DNA of 64,000 nt, taken from contig NZ_QLLT01000015.1 in the NCBI RefSeq assembly GCF_003259315.1, positions 124,001-188,000 of the forward strand, given 5' to 3'. Under the pieces are notes generated by a model. That model did no database searches and had not been told where the DNA came from. It worked only from the letters and a program-made list of their open reading frames with translations. Positions 8,878 through 20,692 of this stretch are shown here, piece after piece. Position 1 is the stretch's first letter; every line of letters starts with the position of its first letter. Source of the DNA: Kitasatospora sp. SolWspMP-SS2h. GTDB lineage: Bacteria > Actinomycetota > Actinomycetes > Streptomycetales > Streptomycetaceae. Position numbers and translations under genes: made by a program.

Positions 8878-9955
8878 CGAACCCCTCGTCCTCGGCATCG
8901 AGACCTCCTGCGACGAGACCGGCGTCGGCATCGTCCGCGGCACCACCCTGCTGGCCGACGCGGTCGCCTCCAGCGTCAACGACCACGCCCGGTACGGCGG
9001 CGTCGTCCCGGAGATCGCCAGCCGGGCGCACCTGGAGGCGATGGTGCCGACCATCCGGCGGGCGCTGGACACCGCCGGGGTGAAGGCGAGCGACCTGGAC
9101 GGCATCGCCGTCACCGCCGGGCCGGGCCTGGCGGGCGCGCTGCTGGTCGGCGTGAGCGCGGCCAAGGCGTACGCGTGGGCGCTGGACAAGCCGCTGTACG
9201 GCGTCAACCACCTGGCCTCGCACATCTGCGTGGACCAGCTGGAGCACGGCCGGCTGCCGGAGCCGACGATGGCGCTGCTGGTCTCCGGCGGGCACTCCTC
9301 GCTGCTGCTCAGCGGCGACATCACCGCCGACGTGCGGCCGCTGGGCGCGACCATCGACGACGCGGCCGGCGAGGCGTTCGACAAGGTGGCGCGGGTGCTC
9401 GGGCTGGGCTTCCCGGGCGGGCCGGTGGTGGACCGGATGGCCCGGGAGGGCGACGGCGCGGCGATCGCCTTCCCGCGCGGGCTGAACAACGCGGGCGACC
9501 CCGCGTACGACTTCTCGTTCTCCGGGCTGAAGACCGCCGTGGCGCGCTGGGTGGAGGCCCGGCGGCGGGCCGGTGAGCCGGTGCCGGTGGCGGACGTCGC
9601 GGCGTCCTTCCAGGAGGCGGTGACCGACGTGCTGACCCGCAAGGCGGTCCGGGCCTGCAAGGACAACGACGTCGACCACCTGATGATCGGCGGCGGCGTG
9701 GCCGCCAACTCCCGGCTGCGCGAGATGGCGCAGCAGCGCTGCGACCGGGCGGGCATCGTGCTGCGGGTGCCGCGGCCGGGCCTGTGCACCGACAACGGCG
9801 CGATGGTGGCGGCGCTCGGCGCCGAGATGGTGCGGCGCAACCGCACCCCGTCCTCCCTCGACCTGTCGGCGGACTCCTCGCTGCCGGTCACCGAGACGCA
9901 CGTGCCGGGCGAGCACGGCGGCTTCCACGCGCACGCGCACGAGGCCCTGAAGTGA
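8870..9955 (+). CDS. tsaD: tRNA N6-adenosine threonylcarbamoyltransferase TsaD
   Basis: Catalytic subunit that transfers the threonylcarbamoyl group to A37. 361 residues, with the N-terminal [13 protein letters not shown] motif, the metal-binding H-x3-H in NHLASH near residue 113, and [11 protein letters not shown] near residue 275. It overlaps rimI upstream and the next small gene downstream (GTGA overlap), so rimI, tsaD and that gene form one translationally coupled run. Confidence 0.97.
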   Translation: MADEPLVLGIETSCDETGVGIVRGTTLLADAVASSVNDHARYGGVVPEIASRAHLEAMVPTIRRALDTAGVKASDLDGIAVTAGPGLAGALLVGVSAAKAYAWALDKPLYGVNHLASHICVDQLEHGRLPEPTMALLVSGGHSSLLLSGDITADVRPLGATIDDAAGEAFDKVARVLGLGFPGGPVVDRMAREGDGAAIAFPRGLNNAGDPAYDFSFSGLKTAVARWVEARRRAGEPVPVADVAASFQEAVTDVLTRKAVRACKDNDVDHLMIGGGVAANSRLREMAQQRCDRAGIVLRVPRPGLCTDNGAMVAALGAEMVRRNRTPSSLDLSADSSLPVTETHVPGEHGGFHAHAHEALK

Positions 9956-10212
9956 CCCTGGCGGCCATGTGGGAGGCCCGGGCGGCGGCCGGCCGGGGGG
10001 CCGAACTGCACGCCTGGGCCCGGGAGTCCGCGCTGCCCGCGGTGCGCGGCGCGGCCGGCCTGGAGCGGGTCGAGCTGTTCACCGCGCCGGGCGAGCGGGT
10101 GCTGCTCATCGCGCTGTGGACGGGCGAGCCGCGGCCGGTGCCGGAACCGCCCGCGCACCTGCTGGCCCGCCCGGTGCACCGCTGGACCTTCACCCGCACG
10201 GACGCGGGGTAG
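9952..10212 (+). CDS. Small protein translationally coupled to tsaD
   Basis: 86 residues. The GTG start overlaps the tsaD stop (GTGA), which is why it was chosen. The sequence [21 protein letters not shown] and the later beta-rich [10 protein letters not shown] region hint at a small alpha/beta ferredoxin-like fold of the antibiotic-monooxygenase type, but no catalytic motif is clear. No signal peptide or membrane segment. Function unknown; its placement suggests constitutive expression with tsaD. Confidence 0.7.
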   Translation: MTLAAMWEARAAAGRGAELHAWARESALPAVRGAAGLERVELFTAPGERVLLIALWTGEPRPVPEPPAHLLARPVHRWTFTRTDAG

Positions 10213-10253
10213 CAACCGGGCAGCCAAATCCGATCGTCCTATGATCGACAGGC

Positions 10254-11177
10254 GTGTCGAGGACGAGCGGGGGGCCACCGGTGAAGCAGCGGGTACGGGT
10301 CGGGTACGGGGCGGGCGCCCTCGCGGTGCTGCTGGCGGCGAGCGGGTGCGGCAGCGGCTCCGGGGCGGCCGACCGGTCCCCCGTCCCGGCCGCGCCGGTC
10401 GCCACCAGCGGCACACCGGCACCCTCCGGCACCGGCACCGGCACCCCGTCGGCCCCCGCGCAGGACGCGGTGCCCGAGGCCGCCTGGGCCAAGTGGGGCC
10501 TCAAGCCGCTGCCCAAGGCGCCCGCGCCGCCCGCCGACCGGCCGGTCAAGCTCACCCGGTCCGGCCAGGTGCCGGTGTTCAGCGAAGTCCCGACCACCGA
10601 CAAGGTCGTCTTCATCACCCTCGACGACGGGGCCGAGAAGGACCCGAAGTTCGTCGAGATGCTCACCGAACTCAAGGTCCCGGTCACAATGTTCCTGACC
10701 GAGGACATCGTCAAGAACGACTACGCCTACTTCAAACCGCTCCAGGCGCTCGGCAACAGCATCCAGAACCACACCGTCAGCCACCCGGTGATGAGCAAGC
10801 TCGGCCCCGCCCAGCAGAAGGCTCAGGTCTGCGACGACCAGGCCGCCCTCACCGAGCAGTACGGCACCGCCCCCTACCTGTTCCGCCCGCCCTACGGCGA
10901 CGGCGCGAACACCGCCGCCCTGAACACCGCCGTCCAGGAGTGCGGGCCGCGCGCCGTCGTGCTCTGGCGGGAGTCCATGCAGATCCACGACATGCAGTAC
11001 CAGGCCGCCGACAAGAAGCTCCGCAGCGGCGACATCATCCTGGCCCACTTCCGCGGCCCGTCCGAGCTCAAGGGCGAGACCATGACCGGGATGTTCGGCG
11101 AGCTGCTCGCCCGGATCCAGGAGCAGGGCTTCGCGGTCGCCCGCCTCGACGACTACCTGGCCCGGCCCACCGGCTGA
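10254..11177 (+). CDS. Polysaccharide deacetylase lipoprotein (NodB/CE4)
   Basis: Secreted CE4-family deacetylase, likely acting on cell-wall or extracellular GlcNAc polymers. The lipobox LAASGC (about residues 27-32) predicts a lipid-anchored Cys. The NodB domain runs from about 110 to 300: TLDDG (motif 1), HTVSHP (motif 2, metal-binding H-x3-H), RPPYGDG (motif 3). A TATGAT -10-like box at 10240-10245 puts the start of transcription near GTG 10254, so a leaderless start is possible. GTG 10281, with a GGGG stretch upstream, would give a more classical signal peptide. The 3' end overlaps the convergent methyltransferase by 25 nt. Confidence 0.9.
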   Translation: MSRTSGGPPVKQRVRVGYGAGALAVLLAASGCGSGSGAADRSPVPAAPVATSGTPAPSGTGTGTPSAPAQDAVPEAAWAKWGLKPLPKAPAPPADRPVKLTRSGQVPVFSEVPTTDKVVFITLDDGAEKDPKFVEMLTELKVPVTMFLTEDIVKNDYAYFKPLQALGNSIQNHTVSHPVMSKLGPAQQKAQVCDDQAALTEQYGTAPYLFRPPYGDGANTAALNTAVQECGPRAVVLWRESMQIHDMQYQAADKKLRSGDIILAHFRGPSELKGETMTGMFGELLARIQEQGFAVARLDDYLARPTG

Positions 11178-12331
11178 CCCAGCATCATCACCGGCCCGGC
11201 CGCCGTCCGGGCCACGATCACCGTCACCGCGTTCGGCCCGGCCGGTCTCACCTGCCGCCGCAGCTCCTCCGGCACCACCGACGCCCCGCGCTTCTTGACC
11301 ACCACGGTGCCGATCCGGCGCTCCCGCACCAGCGCCCGCAACCGCTTGACCTGGAACGGCAGCACGTCGGTCAGCTCGTACGCCTGCGCGTACGGCGTCG
11401 GGCGCAGCTCGTCCGAGGTGACGTACGCGATCATCGGGTCGATCAGCCGGCCGCCCGTCAGCTCCGCCACCTCCGCGACCATCCGGCCCCGGATCACCGC
11501 CCCGTCCGGCTCGTACAGGTAGCGCCCCACCGGGCCCACCGGCGGGTCCGGCAGCGCGCCGCCGGACAGCGAGTGCGGGCCCGGCAGCAGCGTCGCCCGG
11601 TACGGCTCGGCGGCGGCCGTGCCGAACCACAGCACCGCCTCCTTCACCTCGCCGCGGTCCGACACCCACTCCGCCTCGGCGCCCGCCGGCACCAGCTCGT
11701 GCGGGATGCCCGGCGCCACCTTCAGCGCGCCGAACGGGGCGCCGCGGGCCGCCTCCACCGCCCAGGACAGCGGCGGCGCGTACGCCTCCGGGTCGAACAC
11801 CCGGCCCTTCGAGGTGCGCCGCGCCGGGTCGGTGAACACCGCGTCGAAGCCCGCGGTGCCGACGTCCGCGACGTCCGCGCGGCGCACCTCGACCAGCTCC
11901 GCCACGCCCAGCGCCGCCGCGTTCGCCCGCGCCACCTCGCAGGTCAGCTCGTCCCGGTCCACCGCCAGCACCGCGATCCCGGCCCGGGCCAGCGCGATCG
12001 CGTCCCCGCCGATCCCGCAGCACAGGTCGGCCAGCCGCCGCACCCCCAGCGCCGCGAACCGCCCCGCCCGCCACTCGGCGACCGACCGCCTGGTCGCCTG
12101 CTCCACCCCGTGCTGGGTGAAGTACATCGACGCGGCGTCCGCCCCGAACTTCGCCTCCGCCCGCTGCCGCAGCCGGGCCTGCTCGAACGCCGCCCGCACC
12201 AGCTCCGCCGGGTACTCCCGCCGCAGCCTGGTCGCCAGCGCCAGCTCCCCGGCCGCCGTGAACCCCCGCAACTCGGCCAGCAGCGCCTGCCCCTGCTCGG
12301 TCAGCAGCGCCCGGAACGACTCGATCTCCAC
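11153..12331 (-). CDS. Class I SAM-dependent methyltransferase with THUMP-like C-terminus
   Basis: 392 residues. An N-terminal helical part (1-90) precedes a Rossmann methyltransferase domain with DLCCGIGGDAIALARAG near residue 97 and the FTDPARR motif near 167, which places it with predicted nucleic-acid (RNA) methyltransferases. The C-terminal basic region (about 310-380, VKKRGASV) resembles the THUMP-like domain seen in actinobacterial members. The substrate is unknown. GTG start. It is convergent with, and overlaps, the deacetylase gene. Confidence 0.85.
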   Translation of the reverse strand: MEIESFRALLTEQGQALLAELRGFTAAGELALATRLRREYPAELVRAAFEQARLRQRAEAKFGADAASMYFTQHGVEQATRRSVAEWRAGRFAALGVRRLADLCCGIGGDAIALARAGIAVLAVDRDELTCEVARANAAALGVAELVEVRRADVADVGTAGFDAVFTDPARRTSKGRVFDPEAYAPPLSWAVEAARGAPFGALKVAPGIPHELVPAGAEAEWVSDRGEVKEAVLWFGTAAAEPYRATLLPGPHSLSGGALPDPPVGPVGRYLYEPDGAVIRGRMVAEVAELTGGRLIDPMIAYVTSDELRPTPYAQAYELTDVLPFQVKRLRALVRERRIGTVVVKKRGASVVPEELRRQVRPAGPNAVTVIVARTAAGPVMMLGQPVGRAR

Positions 12332-12353
12332 CGCACCATTGTCGCGGCTCCGC

Positions 12354-12668
12354 TCAGCGCGCCAGCACCGCGAGCACGGCCGCCGCCAGCGCGGGCCCGG
12401 CCAGCCCCACCGCCAGCGGCGCGATCCGGTAGCCCCGCCGCGCCGTCGCCACCGTCGAGACCACCGGCACCGCGAGCCCCAGCACCGTCACCGTGCCGCA
12501 CAGCAGCACCGCCAGGCCCGCCCCGCCCCCGCGCTCCGAGGCCCCGGCCAGCGCGAACACCAGCACCATGACCGCGTAGGGCACCGCGCACAGCAGCGGC
12601 ACGGCCAGCGCCAGCAGCCACACCGCGTGGAACGCGTCCCGCCCCGCGGACCGGCTCTTCTTCGCCAT
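12354..12668 (-). CDS. Small three- or four-helix membrane protein
   Basis: 104 residues beginning MAKKSRSAGRDAFHAVW, with hydrophobic segments at about 15-40, 48-72 and 80-102. No motif is recognised. It lies 22 nt upstream of the methyltransferase on the same strand and could be cotranscribed with it. The start is the first ATG with a reasonable membrane-protein N-terminus. Function unknown. Confidence 0.72.
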   Translation of the reverse strand: MAKKSRSAGRDAFHAVWLLALAVPLLCAVPYAVMVLVFALAGASERGGGAGLAVLLCGTVTVLGLAVPVVSTVATARRGYRIAPLAVGLAGPALAAAVLAVLAR

Positions 12669-12757
12669 GTCCCCATCGTGGCAAGGGAATTCGCCCGCCG
12701 CCTGAGTACCCGTACTCGGAACCGGCCGGGTCGAACGGAAACTCGGGCCCGACTCCG

Positions 12758-12784
12758 TTGGCACTCTGGTTGACTGAGTGCTAA
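12758..12784 (+). promoter_or_regulatory. CIRCE element 1 (HrcA operator)
   Basis: TTGGCACTC-N9-GAGTGCTAA matches the CIRCE consensus TTAGCACTC-N9-GAGTGCTAA at 17 of 18 positions. It overlaps the -35 hexamer of the groES promoter, so HrcA binding would block RNA polymerase. Confidence 0.95.
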
Positions 12785-12798
12785 CCGCGTCCTAAGGT
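12770..12798 (+). promoter_or_regulatory. groES-groEL promoter, HrdB type
   Basis: TTGACT (12770-12775), 17-nt spacer, TAAGGT (12793-12798). The predicted start near 12805 leaves a leader of about 120 nt that contains the second CIRCE-like repeat. Confidence 0.75.
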
Positions 12799-12803
12799 CG
12801 TTC

Positions 12804-12831
12804 CTGGCACTCCCCCCAGGGAGAGTGCTAA
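12804..12831 (+). promoter_or_regulatory. CIRCE element 2 (variant spacing)
   Basis: CTGGCACTC-N10-GAGTGCTAA. The arms match CIRCE except at the first and third bases, and the spacer is 10 nt rather than 9. It lies at about +1 to +27 of the predicted transcript. Tandem CIRCE copies upstream of groES are usual in actinobacteria. Confidence 0.85.
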
Positions 12832-12926
12832 CGCGATGAAGCGTGTCCGACCCCCGCGACGGCGGCCGCGCGCAATCGCCACCTACCTGTTAGACAACCC
12901 CGTAATCTCCGAAGGGGAGCTCGGAC

Positions 12927-13232
12927 GTGACCACCAGCAGCAAGGTTGCCATCAAGCCGCTCGAGGACCGCATCGTGGTCCAGCCGCTCGACGCCGAGAC
13001 CACCACCGCCTCCGGCCTGGTGATCCCGGACACCGCCAAGGAGAAGCCCCAGGAGGGCGTCGTCCTGGCCGTCGGCCCGGGCCGCTTCGAGGACGGTCAG
13101 CGTCTGCCGCTCGACGTCGCCGTCGGTGACATCGTCCTGTACTCGAAGTACGGCGGCACCGAGGTGAAGTACCAGGGCGAGGAGTACCTCGTCCTCTCGG
13201 CCCGCGACGTCCTCGCGATCATCGAGAAGTAA
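12927..13232 (+). CDS. groES: Co-chaperonin GroES
   Basis: Forms the heptameric lid of the GroEL chamber. The 101 residues include the mobile loop (about 18-35, [20 protein letters not shown]) and a C-terminal [15 protein letters not shown] start with GGGGAG upstream. First gene of a CIRCE-controlled heat-shock operon with groEL 114 nt downstream. Confidence 0.98.
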   Translation: MTTSSKVAIKPLEDRIVVQPLDAETTTASGLVIPDTAKEKPQEGVVLAVGPGRFEDGQRLPLDVAVGDIVLYSKYGGTEVKYQGEEYLVLSARDVLAIIEK

Positions 13233-13260
13233 AGACGTCCGACCAGTAGACGTCCCAGCC

Positions 13261-13299
13261 CGCCCCGGATCCGTGTCGCACTGACAGGGGCCCGGGGCG
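13261..13299 (+). other. Intercistronic hairpin between groES and groEL
   Basis: An 8-bp inverted repeat (CGCCCCGG at 13261-13268 and its complement at 13292-13299) with a 23-nt loop lies between the two genes. It may attenuate or stabilise the processed groES mRNA. The stem is short, so the call is tentative. Confidence 0.35.
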
Positions 13300-13334
13300 C
13301 GGTTGTTGCTCCACGTACGCAGACCTACCCCTGA

Positions 13335-14981
<1,647 letters not shown>

Positions 14982-15012
14982 GGCACCGCGCGCCGGCCGC
15001 CAGGGCGGCGCG

Positions 15013-15104
15013 GCGAGAGCAGGGGCGCGAGGAACCGCGCGACCGGCCCCGCACCCCCGTGGTGCGCGGCCCGGAGCGCCGGGGCCCCGCGCCCCTGCTC
15101 TCGC
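15013..15104. repeat. Large inverted repeat (Streptomyces interspersed palindrome type)
   Basis: Two perfect 17-bp arms (15013-15029 and 15088-15104) flank 58 nt that themselves hold a small hairpin (CGCAC...GTGCG). The left part, AGGGGCGCGAGGAACCGCGC, resembles the widespread Streptomyces repeat GGGGCGCGGGGAACTGCGCGA. It lies 32 nt after the groEL1 stop and probably terminates that operon. Confidence 0.75.
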
Positions 15105-15143
15105 GTTCCCGGCGCACTTCGCGCCTCCCCTACAGTTGACGGC

Positions 15144-16145
15144 GTGATCGAAGCCCGCCACCTCCGCGTCCTGCACGCCGTCGCCCGGACCGGGTCGTTC
15201 TCCGCCGCCGCGCGGGAGCTGGGGTGCACGCAGCCCGCGGTGAGCCAGCAGATGAAGGCGCTGGAGAAGGCGGTGGACACCCCGCTGGTGGTGCGGTCCG
15301 GGCGGGAGATGCAGCTGAGCGAGGCCGGGCGGGTGCTGCTGCGGCACGCGGACGGCATCCTCGCGGGGCTCTCGGCCGCCGAGGAGGAGGTCGCGGCGAT
15401 CGCCGGGCTGCGGGCGGGGCGGGTGCGGCTGGTCTCGTTCCCGACGGCCAGTTCGACCCTGGTGCCGCGGTCGGTGGCGCAGGTGCGGACGGCCCACCCG
15501 GGGGTGCGGGTCTCGCTGGTGGAGGCGGAGCCGACCCAGGCGCTGGCGATGCTGCGCGGCGGCGAGTGCGAGGTCGCGCTGGCCTTCCGCTACCCGGACT
15601 CGCAGGGCGGGCTGAGCCTGCCGTCCCCGCACGCGACGCTGCGCGAGGCGCGGGCCGAGGCGGCGCTGGAGGCGGCGGCGACGGCGGCCGCGAACGACTG
15701 GTCCGAGCTGGTGGTGCGCCCGCTGCTGGACGATCCGCTGGTGGGCCTCGTCCCGGCGGGCCACCCGCTGGCGGGCCGGGGCGAGGGCGACCCGGTGGAC
15801 CTGGCGGAGCTGGCGGCCGAGCAGTGGATCGCGGGCTGCCTGCAGTGCCGGGGCCACCTGGTGGAGCTGTGCGCGGACGCGGGCTTCGCGCCGGCCATCG
15901 AGTTCGCCACGGACGACTACCCGGCGGTGGTGGGCCTGGTCGGCGCGGGCCTGGGGGTGGCGGTGCTGCCGGGGCTGGCGCTGGAGTCGGTGCGGCACCC
16001 GGGGGCGGCGGCCGTGCCGGTGAGGGTGGCCTCGGGCGAGCCGGCCCGGCGCGAGGTGGTGGCGCTGACCCTGCCGGACCTGGCGGAGGTCCCGGCGGTG
16101 GCGCTGATGCTGGACCAGCTCGCGGCGTCGGCCGCGGCCCGCTGA
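15144..16145 (+). CDS. LysR-family transcriptional regulator
   Basis: 333 residues. The N-terminal winged HTH (about 1-60, LHAVARTGSFSAAARELG then TQPAVSQQMKALEKA) is followed by a periplasmic-binding-like effector domain (about 90-330). An inserted Ala-rich helix (about 165-185) interrupts the first effector lobe. The target is unknown; LysR regulators often act on a divergent neighbour, but the upstream gene is groEL1 on the same strand. GTG start. Confidence 0.9.
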   Translation: MIEARHLRVLHAVARTGSFSAAARELGCTQPAVSQQMKALEKAVDTPLVVRSGREMQLSEAGRVLLRHADGILAGLSAAEEEVAAIAGLRAGRVRLVSFPTASSTLVPRSVAQVRTAHPGVRVSLVEAEPTQALAMLRGGECEVALAFRYPDSQGGLSLPSPHATLREARAEAALEAAATAAANDWSELVVRPLLDDPLVGLVPAGHPLAGRGEGDPVDLAELAAEQWIAGCLQCRGHLVELCADAGFAPAIEFATDDYPAVVGLVGAGLGVAVLPGLALESVRHPGAAAVPVRVASGEPARREVVALTLPDLAEVPAVALMLDQLAASAAAR

Positions 16146-16300
16146 GCGCGGCGCCGACCGGGGACGGGCGGGCGACGCGTCCGGGTGGCGCGGCCGGGGA
16201 CGCGGGCCGCGGCGGCGGGGACGGCCGCTGCGGTGCGGGGGACCGGCACGGGGACCGGCGACGGACCAGGACCGGCGGGAGCGGCCGGACTGGTGGCGGA

Positions 16301-16627
16301 TCAGCGGCGGATGGTCTGCGGCATCGCCAGCGGGACCTCGGCCAGCCGGTTGCGGGAGCGGCCGAGCAGCTCCTCGCGTTCGTCCTCGGTCATGCCGCCC
16401 CAGACCCCGTAGGGCTCGCGGACGGCGAGGGCGTGTGCCGCGCACTTGACGCGCACCGGGCAGCGCATGCAGACCTCCTTGGCGCTCGTCTCGCGGGAGG
16501 TCCGGGCCGCGCCGCGTTCGCCCTCGGGGTGGAAGAACAGTGAGCTGTCGACGCCGCGGCAGGCGGCGGAGAGCTGCCAGTCCCAGAGGTCTGCGTTGGG
16601 GCCTGGGAGGCGGGAGAAATCTGCCAT
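16301..16627 (-). CDS. whiD: WhiB-family [4Fe-4S] regulator WhiD
   Basis: Developmental iron-sulfur transcription factor needed for spore maturation in Streptomyces. 108 residues. The four cluster cysteines are visible: C in SAACRGV, then C-x2-C in KEVCMRCP, then C in VKCAAH. The GVWGG turn near residue 75 and a basic tail follow. The N-terminus MADFSRLPGPNADLWDWQL and the divergent position next to bldM identify it as WhiD rather than another Wbl protein. NO/O2 sensitivity of the cluster is family knowledge. Confidence 0.93.
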   Translation of the reverse strand: MADFSRLPGPNADLWDWQLSAACRGVDSSLFFHPEGERGAARTSRETSAKEVCMRCPVRVKCAAHALAVREPYGVWGGMTEDEREELLGRSRNRLAEVPLAMPQTIRR

Positions 16628-16712
16628 GGCTCATTCCCTTCATGGCTCGGGACCCGGCGGCCGGCCGCGACTGTCGCGGCGAGGCGGCACCGGGCCGGTA
16701 CGGACACCTGGA

Positions 16713-16741
16713 AATATGACTTACGCCCACTACACCGACAA
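16713..16741 (-). promoter_or_regulatory. Putative whiD promoter
   Basis: Reading the - strand: TTGTCG, 17 nt, CATATT. This lies 86 nt before the whiD start. The -35 region extends to TTGTCGGTG, but the spacing excludes the PafBC class (see the rejected items). Confidence 0.5.
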
Positions 16742-16985
16742 GTCACCCACAGTCCGACGAATCCGTCAATGACCTGACAGAAGCTATAAAAACGGACAAA
16801 AGGGGCAAGAGGTTTGAACCCGCATGCTGCACCGATCGGGTGTCCCACCGGGCGCGGACCGCCTCCGGAGGGCGCGCGCGGCGCGGGCACCGCGCGCGAG
16901 CTGCACAAAAGTGCGGCGTGTGCACCGCGAGGTGGCTCTTGTGTGATGGGTTGGCCACGTACAGTGGTGGAGATGGACGTGAAGC

Positions 16986-17013
16986 CGTAACTCATTCGAG
17001 TGACGGTCGTTGG
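16986..17013 (+). promoter_or_regulatory. Sigma-BldN-type promoter of bldM
   Basis: CGTAAC (16986-16991), 16-nt spacer, CGTTGG (17008-17013). The Streptomyces sigma-BldN consensus is CGTAAC-N16-CGTTGA, so 11 of 12 bases match at the right spacing. bldM is a known BldN target in Streptomyces coelicolor. Confidence 0.85.
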
Positions 17014-17162
17014 ATGTGCGGAGGCGGTCAGAGGACGCAGGACATCGGGACCGGTCGCGCAGCGAGGCGATCGGAACGGGTGCGTCCCGGGGCCGTGTCG
17101 GAGAGGTTCGTACCAGCCAGGAGGCTCAACGTGACGCGGATCTGCTGCGGAGGACGACGGTC

Positions 17163-17774
17163 ATGACATCCGTACTCGTCTGCGACGATTCCCCGCTCGC
17201 CCGGGAGGCGCTTCGCCGCGCGGTGGCGACCGTGCCCGGCGTGGACCGGGTGACCACTGCGACGAACGGTGAGGAGGTCCTCCGCCGCTGGGTGGCCGAC
17301 CGTTCCGATCTCGTTCTGATGGACGTCCGGATGCCCGGCCTCGGCGGGGTGGAGACGGTCCGCCGGCTGCTGTCGGCCGACCCGGGCGCCCGGATCATCA
17401 TGCTCACCGTCGCCGAGGACCTGGACGGCGTGGCCCTCGCGGTCGCCGCCGGGGCCCGCGGCTACCTGCACAAGGACGCCTCGCGCGCCGAGCTGCGGGC
17501 CACCGTCACCCAGGCGCTGGCCGACCCGACCTGGCGCCTGGCGCCGCGCCGGCTCCGCAGCCCGGACATGGGCGCCGCGCCGACCCTGACGGCCCGTGAG
17601 ATCCAGGTGCTGGAGGGGATGAGCCACGGCCGTTCCAACGCCGAGATCGGCCGCGAGCTGTTCCTGTCCGAGGACACCGTGAAGACGCACGCCAGGCGGC
17701 TGTTCAAGAAGTTGGGCGCCTCGGACCGCGCGCACGCGGTGGCGCTGGGCTTCCGTTGGGGCCTGGTCCGCTGA
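17163..17774 (+). CDS. bldM: Developmental response regulator BldM
   Basis: Atypical NarL/LuxR-type response regulator required for aerial hyphae and sporulation. 203 residues: receiver domain 1-120 with Asp in LVLMDVRMPG near residue 54, and a C-terminal HTH (TAREIQVLEGMSHGRSNAEI...DTVKTHARRLF) at about 140-200. ATG 17163 gives the family length. Known to form homodimers and heterodimers with WhiI. The neighbouring whiD and sigD complete the typical developmental block. Confidence 0.96.
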   Translation: MTSVLVCDDSPLAREALRRAVATVPGVDRVTTATNGEEVLRRWVADRSDLVLMDVRMPGLGGVETVRRLLSADPGARIIMLTVAEDLDGVALAVAAGARGYLHKDASRAELRATVTQALADPTWRLAPRRLRSPDMGAAPTLTAREIQVLEGMSHGRSNAEIGRELFLSEDTVKTHARRLFKKLGASDRAHAVALGFRWGLVR

Positions 17775-17885
17775 GCGGACGCGCGAACCGCGCTCGCTCG
17801 GACGTGTGACGTTGTGGTCCCGAGGCTGCACCATGGAGGAGTGGAGCACCTCGGGGACCAGCGGACAGGCAGGGGAGGCGGCACG

Positions 17886-18692
17886 GTGCACGCGGCGACG
17901 GATAACGTTCCGATGCACAAGTCCGGACGCGGTGCCGCGTTTTCCGGCCCGACCAGGCACCATGGACCGATGCGTGACGACGAGGAGGCCGCCGGGCCCG
18001 ACCCGGTGCAGCCCGCCCCCGGGGGTGCGGCTGCCGATCCGTCGTCGGCACCGGGCGGTCCGGTGACCGGATCCGACGGCCCGTCGGGAGCGGCGGCCCG
18101 CCCGCCCGTGCTCGGCGCGGGGGCGTCGCCCGAGGTGGCCGAACTGGTCGCGGCGGCGGTCCGCGGCGACGGCCCCGCGATCGAGGCGCTGCTCGGCTAC
18201 GTGCTCCCGCTGGCGCTGCGCTACTGCCGCGGCCGGCTGGTCCGGCTGCCCGGCGGGGCCCGGCACCACGTGGACGACGTGGCCCAGGAGGTGTGCGTCG
18301 CGGTGCTCTGCGCGCTGCCCCGCTACCGGGACACCGGGCGCCCGTTCGAGGCCTTCGTGTATGGGATCGCCGCGCACAAGATCGCCGATCTCCAGCGGGC
18401 CGCGATGCGCGGGCCCGGCTCGACGGTAATCCCGCCGGACGACCTGCCGGAGACGCCGGACGAGTCGCTCGGCCCGGAGGAGCGGGCGCTGCTCTCCAGC
18501 GACGCCGCGTGGATCAAGGAGCTGCTGTCCTACCTGCCGGCCCGCCAGCGCGAGCTGGTGCTGCTGCGGGTGGCGGACGGGCTGTCGGCGGAGGAGACCG
18601 GCGAGCTGCTCGGGATGTCGCCGGGCGCGGTGCGGGTGGCCCAGCACCGGGCGCTGTCCCGGCTGCGGGCGCTGGCGGAGGAGAGCGGCTGA
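17886..18692 (+). CDS. sigD: ECF-type RNA polymerase sigma factor SigD
   Basis: Sigma-70 family ECF factor. GTG 17886 is chosen because GGGGAGG ends 7 nt before it (268 residues); ATGs at 17913 and 17970 are alternatives. After a Gly/Pro-rich N-terminus of about 75 residues come region 2 ([21 protein letters not shown], about 128-148) and region 4 ([20 protein letters not shown] and the following HTH, about 213-262). Synteny with guaB and a WhiB gene equals Mycobacterium tuberculosis sigD-guaB2-whiB3. No anti-sigma gene like rsdA is next to it. Confidence 0.88.
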   Translation: MHAATDNVPMHKSGRGAAFSGPTRHHGPMRDDEEAAGPDPVQPAPGGAAADPSSAPGGPVTGSDGPSGAAARPPVLGAGASPEVAELVAAAVRGDGPAIEALLGYVLPLALRYCRGRLVRLPGGARHHVDDVAQEVCVAVLCALPRYRDTGRPFEAFVYGIAAHKIADLQRAAMRGPGSTVIPPDDLPETPDESLGPEERALLSSDAAWIKELLSYLPARQRELVLLRVADGLSAEETGELLGMSPGAVRVAQHRALSRLRALAEESG

Positions 18693-20526
<1,834 letters not shown>

Positions 20527-20532
20527 GGCCAC

Positions 20533-20577
20533 CGGAACCGCCCGGCCGCGGAACCGACCGCCGGCCGGGCGGTTCCG
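20533..20577 (+). terminator. guaB terminator
   Basis: Perfect 16-bp inverted repeat (20533-20548 and 20562-20577), 13-nt loop, starting 7 nt after the guaB stop. GC-rich without a U tract, as is common in Streptomyces. Confidence 0.85.
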
Positions 20578-20692
20578 TGCCGTCCGGGCCCGGGCGCGCC
20601 CCTGGCGGGGCAGGTGGGGGCGCGTGCGGGATACTTGGGGGCGTGGCCGGGGGGACCCGGTCGGGAGATGGAAAGCAGCAGAAGGGCTCGAA

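Larger units (their letters stand above)
16628..17162. other. Divergent developmental promoter region between whiD and bldM
   Basis: 535 nt without a gene. It holds the whiD promoter (16713-16741), a locally AT-rich patch around 16780-16815, a possible TACAGT -10 at 16960-16965, and the sigma-BldN-type bldM promoter (16986-17013). The bldM leader is therefore about 140 nt long. Confidence 0.7.

Noticed and set aside
13277-13286. CTGTCAGTG on the - strand between groES and groEL
   Set aside because: No TANNNT at N8, and no gene reads in that direction.
16733-16741. TTGTCGGTG on the - strand upstream of whiD, identical to the PafBC -35 element
   Set aside because: Eight nt further there is GTAAGT rather than TANNNT. 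A normal 17-nt spaced CATATT is present, so an ordinary promoter is the better call.
16811-16820. GGTTTGAACC resembling a tRNA T-loop
   Set aside because: No cloverleaf can be drawn around it; no acceptor or anticodon stem.
17010-17162. N-terminal extension of bldM
   Set aside because: It would lie over or next to the BldN promoter, and BldM is 203 residues from ATG 17163.
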